This document shows, piece after piece, positions 1 through 8,441 of a stretch of DNA of 64,000 nt. The translations under genes were made by a program, and so were the position numbers. Within the stretch, counting starts at the first letter, position 1. Each line of letters begins with the position of its first letter. The stretch is from assembly GCF_900109915.1 (NCBI RefSeq), contig NZ_FOBU01000002.1, forward strand, positions 234,443-298,442, written 5' to 3'. The DNA comes from Luteibacter sp. UNCMF331Sha3.1 (GTDB lineage Bacteria; Pseudomonadota; Gammaproteobacteria; Xanthomonadales; Rhodanobacteraceae). The notes under the pieces are model-generated. The model was not told the origin of the DNA. It saw only the letters and a program-made list of their open reading frames with translations, and did no database searches.

Positions 1-76
1 CGATGGTGCGATGGAGGGCTATCGCCATGGCGCTGGCGGACGATCGGGGACCCACCCGACGGTAGCGGGCGTCATC

Positions 77-167
77 GCGAGCAACCATCGCCAGCAGGCT
101 GGCTCCTACCCGAAGGTCGGCCGCCTTGTCGCGAGCACCCTTCGCCCGCCAGCGGGCTTCCCACATG
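77..167. repeat. Two hairpin-repeat fragments downstream of dxs
   Basis: The region 1-296 carries no convincing gene. Positions 77-110 hold one arm of the window-wide hairpin repeat (core CAGCAGGCTGGCTCC). Positions 138-167 hold a different 30-bp block, which recurs exactly at 42008-42037 near the duplicated region. Both lie past the 3' end of the minus-strand dxs gene. They look like degenerate REP-like intergenic elements; no function is shown. Confidence 0.6.
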
Positions 168-296
168 CATGACGGAGCCCCCTCGCGGCGGCGCGGCCTG
201 CGCGCGGGCGAAGCCGAGCCTTCCCTCAACTACACGACGAGCGAAACGACAATTGCTCCCACCCGAGGATAGGGTGGGAGCGGTTTGCCTGCGTGC

Positions 297-2192
297 TTAG
301 CCCGCGCTCGCGACCGGCGAGGCGATGAACTGCGGGAAGCGTGCGCGGATCGCGCTACGGATCTGTGGCAGGTCGAGGCCGGCCATCGTGAGCACTTCTT
401 CGCGGCTGCCGTGTTCCAGGTAGGCATCGGGCAGGCCGAGGTGCTGGATGGGCAGGGTGATGCCGTGCGCCGCGAGCAGTTCGGCGACGGCCGCACCGGC
501 ACCGCCGGCGATGGCGTTGTCTTCGATGGTGACGAAGGCCTTGTGCGTGCGCGCCATCTCGAGGATGAGTTCCTCGTCGAGCGGTTTCACGAAGCGCATG
601 TTCACCAGCGTGGCGTCGACTTCCGCCGCGATGACGGCGGCCGGTGCGAGCATCGTGCCGAACGACAGGATCGCCAGGCCGTGGTGGCCGCGCCGGCGCA
701 CTTCCGCCTTGCCGATCGGATAGGTGTCGAGCGTCTCGGCGAGTTTCGTGCCCGGGCCGGTGCCACGCGGGTAACGCACGACGGCAGGCCCCTTGTACTG
801 GAAGCCCGTGGTGAGCATGGTGCGGCATTCGTTCTCGTCGGCCGGCGCCATGATCACCATGTTCGGCAGGCAGCGCATGAACGAGAGATCGAAGCTGCCG
901 GAGTGCGTGGCGCCGTCCGGACCGACCACGCCCGCGCGGTCCACCGCGAAGACGACATCGAGATTCTGCAGGGCCACGTCGTGGATGGCCTGGTCGTAGG
1001 CGCGCTGCAGGAACGTGGAATAGATCGCCACGACCGGCTTCGCGCCTTCGACCGCCATGCCAGCGGCGAGCGTCACCGCATGCTGTTCGGCGATGGCCAC
1101 GTCGAAGTAGCGCTGGGGGTATTCCTTCGAAAAACGCACCAGTCCCGAGCCTTCGCGCATCGCGGGCGTGATCGCGAGCAGGCGCTCGTCGGCGGCGGCC
1201 ATGTCGCAGAGCCAGTCGCTGAAGACGTCGGTATACGTCGGCTTGGCCGGCGCGCCCTTCTTGGCGACGCCCGCCACGGGATCGAACGGTCCGACAGCGT
1301 GGTATTCGATCTGCGCTTTTTCGGCAGGCTCGTATCCCTTGCCCTTCGTGGTCATGACGTGGAGCAGCTGCGGGCCGGGGAGGGCCTTCACCGTCTCGAG
1401 CGCGTTCACCAGCTGAGCCATGTTGTGGCCGTCTATGGGGCCGGTGTAATGAAAGCCCAGTTCTTCGAACAGCGTGGACGGCACGAACATGCCCTTGGCG
1501 TGTTCCTCCCAGCGCTTGAAGAAGCGGCCGAAGAAGGACTCGCGCGGCATCGCCTTCTTGGCGCGCTCGCGCCACGCGTTGAGCGTGCGGCTCGACATGG
1601 CGCGCGCCATCATCTTCGTCATCGCGCCGACGTTCTCGCTGATCGACATGCCGTTGTCGTTGAGGATCACCAGCATGTTGGGCTCGATGTCGCCGCCGTG
1701 GTTCAGGGCCTCGAACGCCATGCCGGCGGTCATCGCGCCGTCGCCGATCACCGCGACGACCTTGCGCGGATCACCGCGACGCTGCAGGGCCACGGCCATG
1801 CCGAGCGCCGCCGAGATCGACGTGGAGGAATGGCCGACGCCGAAGGTGTCGTACTCGCTTTCCTCGCGGCGCGGGAACGGCGCGAGGCCGTCCTTTTTCT
1901 TGATCGTGGTGATCCGGTCGCGGCGGCCGGTGAGAATCTTGTGCGGATAGCACTGGTGTCCCACGTCCCAGACCAGCCGGTCGCGCGGCGTCTCGAACAC
2001 GTGGTGCAGGGCGACGGTCAGCTCGACCACGCCGAGGCCCGCGCCGAAATGCCCGCCCGACGAGGCCACGGCCTCGATCAGGTAGCGGCGCAGTTCGTCG
2101 GCGATGGCCGGCAATTCGTCCGTCGGAAAACGGCGGAGGTCCTCCGGCGACTCGATTTGCGCCAGATAGGGGTAGCGGGAGAGGTCGTTCAT
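297..2192 (-). CDS. dxs: 1-deoxy-D-xylulose-5-phosphate synthase
   Basis: This cytoplasmic thiamine-diphosphate enzyme condenses pyruvate with glyceraldehyde 3-phosphate to make DXP, the first step of the MEP isoprenoid pathway; DXP also feeds thiamine and pyridoxal synthesis. The 631-residue protein has the usual family length. Visible are the [10 protein letters not shown] segment (residues 76-85) and the ThDP/Mg signature that starts GDG at 150 and ends NDN at 178-180. A transketolase pyrimidine-binding domain begins near residue 320 and contains AIAEQHAV with the catalytic Glu, followed by a C-terminal transketolase domain. The ATG start is preceded only by a weak AAGGGC. No other isoprenoid gene is adjacent, so it appears to be transcribed alone. 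The family assignment is very secure. Confidence 0.97.
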   Translation of the reverse strand: MNDLSRYPYLAQIESPEDLRRFPTDELPAIADELRRYLIEAVASSGGHFGAGLGVVELTVALHHVFETPRDRLVWDVGHQCYPHKILTGRRDRITTIKKKDGLAPFPRREESEYDTFGVGHSSTSISAALGMAVALQRRGDPRKVVAVIGDGAMTAGMAFEALNHGGDIEPNMLVILNDNGMSISENVGAMTKMMARAMSSRTLNAWRERAKKAMPRESFFGRFFKRWEEHAKGMFVPSTLFEELGFHYTGPIDGHNMAQLVNALETVKALPGPQLLHVMTTKGKGYEPAEKAQIEYHAVGPFDPVAGVAKKGAPAKPTYTDVFSDWLCDMAAADERLLAITPAMREGSGLVRFSKEYPQRYFDVAIAEQHAVTLAAGMAVEGAKPVVAIYSTFLQRAYDQAIHDVALQNLDVVFAVDRAGVVGPDGATHSGSFDLSFMRCLPNMVIMAPADENECRTMLTTGFQYKGPAVVRYPRGTGPGTKLAETLDTYPIGKAEVRRRGHHGLAILSFGTMLAPAAVIAAEVDATLVNMRFVKPLDEELILEMARTHKAFVTIEDNAIAGGAGAAVAELLAAHGITLPIQHLGLPDAYLEHGSREEVLTMAGLDLPQIRSAIRARFPQFIASPVASAG

Positions 2193-2325
2193 GCCCTTAT
2201 TGTTCGCCTACAAAGGAGGCGGGGCAAGGGCGGAAGGGTGAACGGCGTCGGGAAACCCGTGGGAGCCGCTATGGCGGCGAAGAGCAACGCAGCGGCGAGG
2301 CGGCTGCCGTGACTAGCCGGCGGCC

Positions 2326-2934
2326 TCAGCCCGGACGACGATCCCGGGGCAGGTGGCTGACCAGGAATTCCATCTGATCGGCCAGGATGTTGCGGTTGGA
2401 GAGGATCAGGTGCTCGACCCAGCTCGGCCGGTAGGGCACCGCCAGCAGGGGCATGTTGGCCTGCTGCGGGGTCCGGTTGCTCTTGCGCAGGTTGCAGGCC
2501 AGACAGGCGCTGACCACGTTCTCCCATTCGTCCGCGCCCCGCTTGGAAAGCGGCATCACGTGGTCGCGGGTCAGTTCGTGGCGGGTGTACTGGTGGCCGC
2601 AGTAGAGGCAGATGTGCCGGTCGCGGGCGAAGAGGGCGGTGTTGGTCAGGGCCGGGGCCGGGTCGATGGCGTGCTCGCGGCAGTGTCCGGTGCTGGCGAC
2701 GATCGGATGCAGGTCGAGGCTGCTGCGTAGCCCGTTGGCCCGGCTGATGCCGCCACGGACGGTGACGCAGGGATCCCCCAGGGTCCAGGCCACGACCCCG
2801 CGGACATACAGGCAGACGGCGTCCTGCCAGCTGATCCAGTCCAGGATCCGACCCGCCGCGTCCAGGGACAGCACCCGCGTCGCGTGGAGCGCGGTCACCC
2901 TGGGCAGGTCTTCGTGGAGCACTTCCATCGTCAT
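2326..2934 (-). CDS. HNH endonuclease family protein
   Basis: A 202-residue protein whose C-terminal half is a zinc-ribbon HNH nuclease domain: CLYC at 109-112, RDHVMP with the general-base His at 125, and CLACN at 144-148. This is the treble-clef arrangement of chromosomally encoded HNH proteins (the HNH/McrA-like class). The first ~95 residues match no motif I recognise. It is a single gene with no methyltransferase, phage or toxin partner beside it, so a restriction role is not supported by context; stand-alone HNH genes of this size are common housekeeping-like genes in Proteobacteria. AAGGA precedes the ATG by about 10 nt. A second ATG two codons in is also possible. The substrate is unknown. 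Confidence 0.85.
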   Translation of the reverse strand: MTMEVLHEDLPRVTALHATRVLSLDAAGRILDWISWQDAVCLYVRGVVAWTLGDPCVTVRGGISRANGLRSSLDLHPIVASTGHCREHAIDPAPALTNTALFARDRHICLYCGHQYTRHELTRDHVMPLSKRGADEWENVVSACLACNLRKSNRTPQQANMPLLAVPYRPSWVEHLILSNRNILADQMEFLVSHLPRDRRPG

Positions 2935-3081
2935 CGGGTCTCGTCCTTCACAAAAGCGAAAGAGCGTTCCAGCAAGCCGAACTCCGTGCGGACCGGTGAG
3001 CCGGCCCGGGCCTTTACCGGCCCTTTGGCCCGAGCATAGCCCATCTATGCGACAGAAAAGAATCTTCCCGGTACGGTTCTT

Positions 3082-3126
3082 GCGGGGCTTTTCCTGTCAT
3101 CGGCCACTGCTATAGTGGGGATTCGC
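3082..3126 (+). promoter_or_regulatory. Candidate extended -10 promoter for the SapC gene
   Basis: An extended -10 of the form TGcTATAGT has its hexamer at 3111-3116, about 85 nt before the preferred SapC start. The -35 region is T-rich (CTTTTC) rather than consensus, as expected when an extended -10 compensates. Read by eye only. Confidence 0.4.
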
Positions 3127-3200
3127 ATTCGAAGCCCGGCGGGTTTGGAAGGGGGGCCGGGGTGGCTTCCCAGGTCCGGCGGGTCCATGAGGGTTACACA

Positions 3201-3959
3201 GTGGCAGAAGTGCTTTTCTACGAGCGTCCGGTTCCCCTGAACCGCACCGCCCACCGCGACCTGCGTCTCAAGGCCGTGAACAACATCCGTTTCGCCGCCG
3301 CCGCGCACTCCGTGCCGCTCACGGGCGTCGAGTTCGCGCCCGCCGCGCGCGACTTCCCGATCCTGTTCGCCGGCAACTCGATCGAGGACGCCGGTCCGAT
3401 GGCGCTGCTCGGTCTGCGCCAGGGCGAGAACCTGCTGATCGGCGACAACGGCTTCTGGGAGACGGGCGTCTACATCCCGGCTTTCGTCCGCCGTTACCCG
3501 TTCGTGCTGGCCGAGAAGCCGGCCGGCAGCGAGGGCGACGATTTCACCGTGTTCCTCGACGAGGCCTACGAAGGCTTCAGCAACGAGGAAGGCGAGCGCC
3601 TGTTCAACGAGGACGGCACCGATGCGCCGGCCCTGACCAACGCCGTGAACTTCCTCGGCGAGTTCCAGGACCACGTGGCCCGCACGCAGTGGTTCATGGG
3701 CAAGCTGCGCGAGCACGATCTCCTCGAGCCGCGCACGGTCACGCTGCAGAAGGAAGGCAAGGGCATCAACCTCAACGGTCTCTTCGTGATCAACGAAGAA
3801 AAGCTGCGCAGCCTCGACGAGAAGACCGCGCACGAGTTCCTGCGCGAAGGCGCGTTCGGCTGGATCTACGCGCACCTGGTCTCGCTGTCGAACATCGACC
3901 GCATGGCGTCGCGCCTCGACGAGCGCGAGCGCAAGGAAGACACGACCGTCAAGTCCTGA
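3201..3959 (+). CDS. SapC family protein
   Basis: The 252-residue soluble protein matches the SapC family (named after a Campylobacter S-layer-associated protein) by its N-terminal block around FYERPVPLN, the HRDLRLK and AHSVPLTGVEF segments, and its length. Its biochemical role is not established; in other Proteobacteria these genes often lie near TonB-dependent receptor or halogenase loci, but not here. An upstream in-frame GTG at 3162 would add 13 residues. I prefer the GTG at 3201 because GAGGG lies 8 nt before it and the family usually begins close to this point. It is followed by a strong terminator, so it is probably monocistronic. Confidence 0.8.
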   Translation: MAEVLFYERPVPLNRTAHRDLRLKAVNNIRFAAAAHSVPLTGVEFAPAARDFPILFAGNSIEDAGPMALLGLRQGENLLIGDNGFWETGVYIPAFVRRYPFVLAEKPAGSEGDDFTVFLDEAYEGFSNEEGERLFNEDGTDAPALTNAVNFLGEFQDHVARTQWFMGKLREHDLLEPRTVTLQKEGKGINLNGLFVINEEKLRSLDEKTAHEFLREGAFGWIYAHLVSLSNIDRMASRLDERERKEDTTVKS

Positions 3960-3979
3960 GGGACTGCGGTTCGTTGACG

Positions 3980-4010
3980 AAAAAGGCCGCGAGCGATCGC
4001 GGCCTTTTTC
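3980..4010. terminator. Bidirectional rho-independent terminator
   Basis: A GGCCGCGA/TCGCGGCC stem is flanked by a run of A on the left and T on the right, 20 nt after the SapC stop codon. The symmetry lets it also end transcripts from the minus strand. Confidence 0.85.
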
Positions 4011-4085
4011 GTTCGACCCGCTTCCCCGTCGCGGCGAAGTGGGCGGCTTATGCGGGAGCCGCGACAGCGGCGGGCTCTTCACGCC

Positions 4086-4135
4086 GTGTGGGAGCGGCCT
4101 CGGCCGCGATGGGTGCTTGCTGCAAGCTCCCACAC
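4086..4135. repeat. Hairpin repeat with GTGTGGGAGC arms
   Basis: The inverted arms GTGTGGGAGC and GCTCCCACAC are about 30 nt apart. It is related to the other GGGAGC...GCTCCC elements in the window and lies between the convergent SapC and acetyltransferase genes. Confidence 0.65.
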
Positions 4136-4173
4136 AAGAAGGGGCCCAGGGCGAACCAGCCCCAACCACGCAT

Positions 4174-4650
4174 TCAACGCACCGGTTTCGCCATGCGCAT
4201 GAGGTCGGTGTCGAAGCCGTGCTTGCGGTAGAGGTCTTGCGCGCGCGTGTTACCGGGGAGGACGGCCAGCGTGACGAACTGGCAGCGGTGTTCCTTGGCC
4301 CAGCGGTAGGCGTGGTCGAGGAGCGACCGACCGGCACCCGTACCTTCGTAGGCTTCGGCCACCGCGATATCCGAGATGTGGCAGTTGTCGCGGTGGGTGA
4401 AGAAGTCTTTCGTCTTCTGCAGGTGCACGAAGCCGACAGGGTCGCCGTCTTCGTTTTCCGCGACGAAGATGTAGCTGTTCGACGGTTGCTCGTCGAGGTG
4501 CTTCATGAGGTCGGCTTCGATGCCCTTCAGGCAGTCGGTGCGTGTTCGCCCGTTCGGCAGGGGGAAATCGATGAAGCGCGGGACGAGACCCAGGATGAAG
4601 TCGTCATCGTCGCTTTCGGCGAGACGGATCAGGAACGTCGAGTCGCTCAT
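4174..4650 (-). CDS. GNAT family N-acetyltransferase
   Basis: A 158-residue single-domain GNAT protein that would transfer an acetyl group from acetyl-CoA to an amine. The acetyl-CoA pyrophosphate-binding motif A is seen in VAEAYEGTGAGRSLLDHA (Q/R-x-x-G-x-G/A type), followed by the motif B region ending LYRKHGFDTD. The acceptor cannot be predicted. An upstream in-frame GTG at 4662 would add four residues; the ATG at 4650 gives the more usual N-terminus. It lies downstream of the acyl-CoA dehydrogenase on the same strand, 93 nt away with a stem-loop between them (4701-4731), so co-transcription is doubtful. Confidence 0.85.
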   Translation of the reverse strand: MSDSTFLIRLAESDDDDFILGLVPRFIDFPLPNGRTRTDCLKGIEADLMKHLDEQPSNSYIFVAENEDGDPVGFVHLQKTKDFFTHRDNCHISDIAVAEAYEGTGAGRSLLDHAYRWAKEHRCQFVTLAVLPGNTRAQDLYRKHGFDTDLMRMAKPVR

Positions 4651-4700
4651 CGGGTAGGGCACCGTCTCGGTGGAAAGTCGGGGCGAAGCCTTTTTCTACA

Positions 4701-4731
4701 CCCTCGGGGATGCCTGCGGAAGCCCCGAGGG
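4701..4731. other. GC-rich stem-loop after the acyl-CoA dehydrogenase gene
   Basis: Perfect 9-bp arms CCCTCGGGG and CCCCGAGGG flank a 13-nt loop. On the minus strand, which the neighbouring gene uses, no U-tract follows the stem, so a classic terminator is not shown; the plus-strand side is T-rich. Confidence 0.45.
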
Positions 4732-4743
4732 TGATTTCTTTCC

Positions 4744-6516
4744 TTAGAGCACCTCGGGCAGCGTCGCCACGCCGGCCTCGATCGCCGCCTTGTGCACGTG
4801 GATGCGGGGCAGGATGCGGGTGAAATAGAACGTGGCGGTGTCGCGCTTGGCCTGGCGGCCGTCGGCGGACAGGCGGCTGCCTTCCGCGGCGAGCACGCTG
4901 CGGGCCCAGAAATAGGCCAGCGTGACGTAGCCGGAGAAGTACAGGTAATCCATCGCCGCGGCGCCCAGTTCCTCGGGGTTGCCCTGGGCGGTCTGGGCGA
5001 TGGACTGGGTGAGGTCGCCCCAGGTCTTCGCGGCGACGGCGAGCGGGCCGATGAAGGCCTTGACGGTCTCGTTGGACTGGTTCGCCTGGCAGAACGCGGA
5101 AATCTCGCCGAGGAACTGTTTCAGTCCGACGCCCTGCAACTGCATGATCTTGCGGCCCAAGAGGTCGAGCGCCTGGATCTGCGTGGTGCCCTCGTAGAGC
5201 GTGATGATGCGGGCGTCGCGCGCGTACTGCTCCATGCCGTGCTCGGCGATGTAGCCATGGCCGCCGAAGATCTGCAGGGCTTCCTTCGTGCACTCCTGCG
5301 CGGCCTCGGTCAGCAGGCCCTTGGCGATGGGAATCAGGAACGAGAGCAGGTCGTCGGCCGCCTTGCGCGCGGCGGGATCCGGGTGGCGCGCGGCGATGTC
5401 GCTCTGCAGGCCGGCATACGTGGCGAGCACGCGGCCGCCTTCGACGAAGGCGCGCTGCGTCAGCAGCATGCGACGGACGTCGGGATGCACGGTGATCGGG
5501 TCGGCCGCCTTCTCGGGCATCTTCGCGCCGGAGAGGGCGCGCATCTGCAGACGCTCGCGCGCATACGCGAGGCTGCGCTGCAGCGCGCGCTCCGAGATGC
5601 CGAGGCCCTGCACGCCGACGCCGAGGCGCGCGGCGTTCATCATGGTGAACATCGCCATGAGCCCCTTGTGCGGCGGCCCGATCAGCCAGCCCTGCGCGTC
5701 GTCGAAGTTCATGACGCACGTGGCCGAACCCTTGATGCCCATCTTGTGCTCGATGGCGCCGGCCGCGAGGGAGTTGCGCTCGCCCGGGTTGCCGTCGCGG
5801 TCCACGCGGAACTTCGGCACCACCAGCATGGATATGCCGCGGCTGCCGGCAGGCGCATCCGGCAGGCGTGCGAGCACGAGGTGGACGATGTTGTCCGCGA
5901 AGTCGTGTTCTCCGGCGGAGATGAAGATCTTGGTGCCCGAGACGCGATAGCTGCCGTCGTCGTTCGGCTCGGCGCGCGTCTTCAGCAGGCCGAGGTCGGA
6001 ACCCGCCTGCGGCTCGGTGAGGCACATCGTGCCCGTCCACTGGCCCTCGACGAGGCGCTTCAGGAAGACCTGTTTCTGCCAGTCGTCGCCATGGTGCTCG
6101 ATGGCGTCGATGGCGCCATGGGACAGCAGGGGATAGATGCCCCACGCGAGGTTCGCCGAGTCGATCATTTCCTTGGCGAGCACGCCCACGGCCGCGGGCA
6201 TGCCCTGGCCGCCCGACGCTTCGCTCGCGGTGAGTCCGGTCCAGCCGCCCTCGGCGTACTGGCGATAGGCTTCCTTGAAACCCTTCGGCGTGGTCACCGT
6301 GGCGGTGGCCTTGTCGAAGTGGCAGCCCTCGGCGTCGCCGGAGGCGTTGATCGGCGCGAGCACCTGCTCGGTGAAGCGTGCGGCTTCGTCGATCACGGCG
6401 TCGATCAGTTCGCGATTGTGCGCCTCGCCGCCGTCGAGGGCGGTCAGCACGGCTTCGGCGCCGAGTACGTCGTAGAGCGCGAAGCGCATGTCGTCGAGCG
6501 GGGCTTTGTACGTCAT
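4744..6516 (-). CDS. Acyl-CoA dehydrogenase with C-terminal extension
   Basis: This 590-residue flavoprotein would oxidise a fatty acyl-CoA to the trans-2-enoyl-CoA, the first step of beta-oxidation. Recognisable parts are the FAD/substrate segment CLTEPQAGSD near residues 165-174, the GIKGSATCVMNFDDA stretch, FGGHGYI near 427, and YEGTTQIQALDLLGRK with the likely catalytic Glu at 442. The last ~110 residues are the extra acyl-CoA dehydrogenase C-terminal domain found in the ~590-residue soluble subgroup. It differs in size and architecture from the membrane-associated FadE at 37.0 kb. No electron-transfer flavoprotein gene is adjacent. Chain-length preference is unknown. Confidence 0.93.
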   Translation of the reverse strand: MTYKAPLDDMRFALYDVLGAEAVLTALDGGEAHNRELIDAVIDEAARFTEQVLAPINASGDAEGCHFDKATATVTTPKGFKEAYRQYAEGGWTGLTASEASGGQGMPAAVGVLAKEMIDSANLAWGIYPLLSHGAIDAIEHHGDDWQKQVFLKRLVEGQWTGTMCLTEPQAGSDLGLLKTRAEPNDDGSYRVSGTKIFISAGEHDFADNIVHLVLARLPDAPAGSRGISMLVVPKFRVDRDGNPGERNSLAAGAIEHKMGIKGSATCVMNFDDAQGWLIGPPHKGLMAMFTMMNAARLGVGVQGLGISERALQRSLAYARERLQMRALSGAKMPEKAADPITVHPDVRRMLLTQRAFVEGGRVLATYAGLQSDIAARHPDPAARKAADDLLSFLIPIAKGLLTEAAQECTKEALQIFGGHGYIAEHGMEQYARDARIITLYEGTTQIQALDLLGRKIMQLQGVGLKQFLGEISAFCQANQSNETVKAFIGPLAVAAKTWGDLTQSIAQTAQGNPEELGAAAMDYLYFSGYVTLAYFWARSVLAAEGSRLSADGRQAKRDTATFYFTRILPRIHVHKAAIEAGVATLPEVL

Positions 6517-6544
6517 GGAATGTCCTGGGCTGGCGCGAATGGGG

Positions 6545-7045
6545 TCAGGGCGAGCGATAGGTGTCGGGGATGCCGGGTACCGGCGAAAGCCAGTTCTTGC
6601 CCTGCACGGGGAAGGTGCGCGCCTCGTCTTCCTTCTCCGGCGTGGCGGTGATCCGCCCCTCGATGGTGTAGGGCAGGGCGCCGGAGCTGCCCTTCGCGGC
6701 GAGCTCCGCCAGCGCCTTCGCCATCTCCGGGGTGGGCAGCAGGTCGATGGTGGCGACGTCCGCCGCGAACGACGGGATGTCCTGGTCGATCTTCGCGTCG
6801 AGCAGCACGCCGCCGAGGTCGCCGACGCGCAGCGTGCCCTGGAAGGTGCCGAACGACATCCCGCCGTAACTGTTGTTGCGGATGCGCAGCGTCATGTGCC
6901 ACGGGCCGCCAGGCTTCGCGGTGACTTCCTGCAGCGTCACCGCCGGCGGAAACACGCTCTTCTTCGGCGGCCCGCACGCGGCGAGCAGGGCGACACCGGC
7001 GATCAGCGCGGCGCGGACGAGAGGATGGCGGATGATCGAAGTCAT
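6545..7045 (-). CDS. LEA type 2 (WHy) domain lipoprotein
   Basis: A 166-residue predicted lipoprotein. A short basic N-terminus and hydrophobic stretch end in the lipobox LLAAC, so the mature protein would be lipidated at Cys and envelope-anchored. The rest resembles the LEA-2/water-stress-and-hypersensitive-response fold, with a beta-rich body around MTLRIRNNSYGG and TFQGTLRVG; the function of bacterial members is not well defined. A longer open frame reaches 7138, but the signal peptide and a GGAAG about 8 nt upstream support the ATG at 7045. It lies 28 nt upstream of the acyl-CoA dehydrogenase gene on the same strand, so the two may form an operon. Confidence 0.75.
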   Translation of the reverse strand: MTSIIRHPLVRAALIAGVALLAACGPPKKSVFPPAVTLQEVTAKPGGPWHMTLRIRNNSYGGMSFGTFQGTLRVGDLGGVLLDAKIDQDIPSFAADVATIDLLPTPEMAKALAELAAKGSSGALPYTIEGRITATPEKEDEARTFPVQGKNWLSPVPGIPDTYRSP

Positions 7046-7192
7046 TCCCTGGGCTTCCGGCGTGGGTCGAACACTCGTTCGATGGTAGCGCCGTGCGGCC
7101 CGCCAGCGCGAGACGTGCGTTTGAAACACGGTTCCCAAGCGGCGGTCCAGCAGGCATCATCGGGTATTGCCCCCACGAACAAACGACGACCC

Positions 7193-7672
7193 ATGTCACG
7201 ACGCATCGCCGCACGACGTTCGCCCATCCACGGAAACGGCGTTTTCGCCACCGCCCCGATCAAGGCCGGCGACGAAGTCGTCGAGTACAAGGGCGACCGC
7301 ATCACCCACGCGCAGGCCGACAAGCGCTACGGCGACGGCGGCGAAACGGGCCACACGTTCCTGTTCACGCTCAACGAGAAGTACATCGTCGACGGCAACA
7401 GCAACGGCAATACCGCACGCTGGATCAACCACGGTTGCGAGCCGAACTGCCAGGCCCTGATCGAGGAAGCCGTCGAGGGCAAGCCGTCGAAGCACGACCG
7501 CGTGATCATCGAAGCCATTCGCGACATCGCGCCGGGCGAAGAGCTCACCTACGACTACGGCATCACGCTCGACATGCCCCACACGGCGCGTCTGAAGAAG
7601 ATCTGGGCCTGCCTGTGCGGCTCGCCGAACTGCATCGGCACCATGCTGAAGCCGAAGAAGAAGGGCGCCTGA
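7193..7672 (+). CDS. SET domain-containing protein
   Basis: A 159-residue stand-alone SET domain, the fold of protein lysine methyltransferases using S-adenosylmethionine. Visible signature parts are SPIHGNGVFA near the N-terminus, ARWINHGCEPNC (the NHxCxPN pseudoknot core) in the middle, GEELTYDYG towards the end, and a post-SET-like CLCGSPNC cysteine cluster that could bind zinc. Small bacterial SET proteins of this kind are widespread, but their targets are largely unknown. The frame is open far upstream; I chose the ATG that starts the conserved SRRIAARRSPIHG segment. It is divergent from the lipoprotein gene across a 147-nt gap. Confidence 0.88.
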   Translation: MSRRIAARRSPIHGNGVFATAPIKAGDEVVEYKGDRITHAQADKRYGDGGETGHTFLFTLNEKYIVDGNSNGNTARWINHGCEPNCQALIEEAVEGKPSKHDRVIIEAIRDIAPGEELTYDYGITLDMPHTARLKKIWACLCGSPNCIGTMLKPKKKGA

Positions 7673-7774
7673 CGCGTCTTCACGTTTGCCCACGGGGTGC
7701 CGACGGCAACGCGACACCCCGATCATGGTCCGGCCCCGATGCTGTGCGGAACATTCCCCCCAAGGAGGTTCCCC

Positions 7775-8320
7775 ATGGCGACGCAACGACTCGAAGGCCG
7801 CCGCATCGCGGTACTGGCCACCGATGGATTCGAGCAATCCGAACTGACCGAACCGAAGCGCCTGCTGGAAGAAGCCGGCGCCACGGTCGACGTGATCTCG
7901 CCCGGCGACGCCGCGCGGATAAAGGGGTGGGACAAGAAGGACTGGGGCCAGGAGGTTCTGGTCGACGTGCCGCTCGACAAGGCCTCCGAAGGCCCTTACG
8001 ACGCCCTCGTGCTGCCGGGCGGCGTCATCAATCCCGATCACCTGCGTACCGACGAGAAAGCCGTGGGCCTGGTGAAGGCGTTCGCCAGCGCCGGTAAGCC
8101 CATCGCGGCCATCTGCCATGGACCGTGGACCCTGATCAATGCCGGCCTCGTCGAAGGCAAGAAGATGACCTCGTGGCCGTCGGTGAAGCAGGATCTCGTG
8201 AACGCAGGCGCCAAGTGGGAAGACAGCCAGGTGGTGAAGGACGGCAACCTCATCACGAGCCGCAAGCCCGATGACATTCCGGCGTTCACAGAGGCGCTGA
8301 TCGCCTCGCTGGCGGCGTAG
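7775..8320 (+). CDS. DJ-1/PfpI family protein (YhbO/PfpI-type)
   Basis: A 181-residue type 1 glutamine amidotransferase-like protein. The nucleophile-elbow Cys lies in AAICHGPW, and the acid residue conserved in this branch is in the EQSELTEP segment near the N-terminus. Family members have been described as intracellular proteases, deglycases or stress proteins, and which applies here cannot be read from sequence. A very strong Shine-Dalgarno AAGGAGG sits 8 nt before the ATG. It is 102 nt downstream of the SET gene on the same strand, so it may have its own promoter. Confidence 0.9.
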   Translation: MATQRLEGRRIAVLATDGFEQSELTEPKRLLEEAGATVDVISPGDAARIKGWDKKDWGQEVLVDVPLDKASEGPYDALVLPGGVINPDHLRTDEKAVGLVKAFASAGKPIAAICHGPWTLINAGLVEGKKMTSWPSVKQDLVNAGAKWEDSQVVKDGNLITSRKPDDIPAFTEALIASLAA

Positions 8321-8358
8321 CGGCAACCGGTAGCAGCCAGCCTGGTGGGCCGTATCCG

Positions 8359-8426
8359 GTAGGAGCCAGCCTGCTGGCGATGGGAGCTTGCGGCGAGCAC
8401 CCATCGCCAGCAGGCTGGCTCCCACC
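8359..8426. repeat. Hairpin repeat element, full length
   Basis: The left arm GTAGGAGCCAGCCTGCTGGC and right arm GCCAGCAGGCTGGCTCCCAC are separated by a loop with a second nested inverted repeat. It lies between convergent genes. A partial left arm (TAGCAGCCAGCC) precedes it at 8331. A REP-like element. Confidence 0.85.
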
Positions 8427-8441
8427 AGAGCCTTCAGCCGC

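Noticed and set aside
285-2312. A 675-residue plus-strand open frame opposite dxs
   Set aside because: Same reason: antisense of dxs, Arg/His-rich and without a ribosome-binding site.
2326-2934. HNH protein considered as part of a restriction or anti-phage system
   Set aside because: No methyltransferase, helicase or other defence gene is adjacent; the neighbours are metabolic genes.
4792-6651. A 619-residue plus-strand open frame opposite the acyl-CoA dehydrogenase
   Set aside because: It is a shadow frame of a confidently identified gene with no motif of its own.
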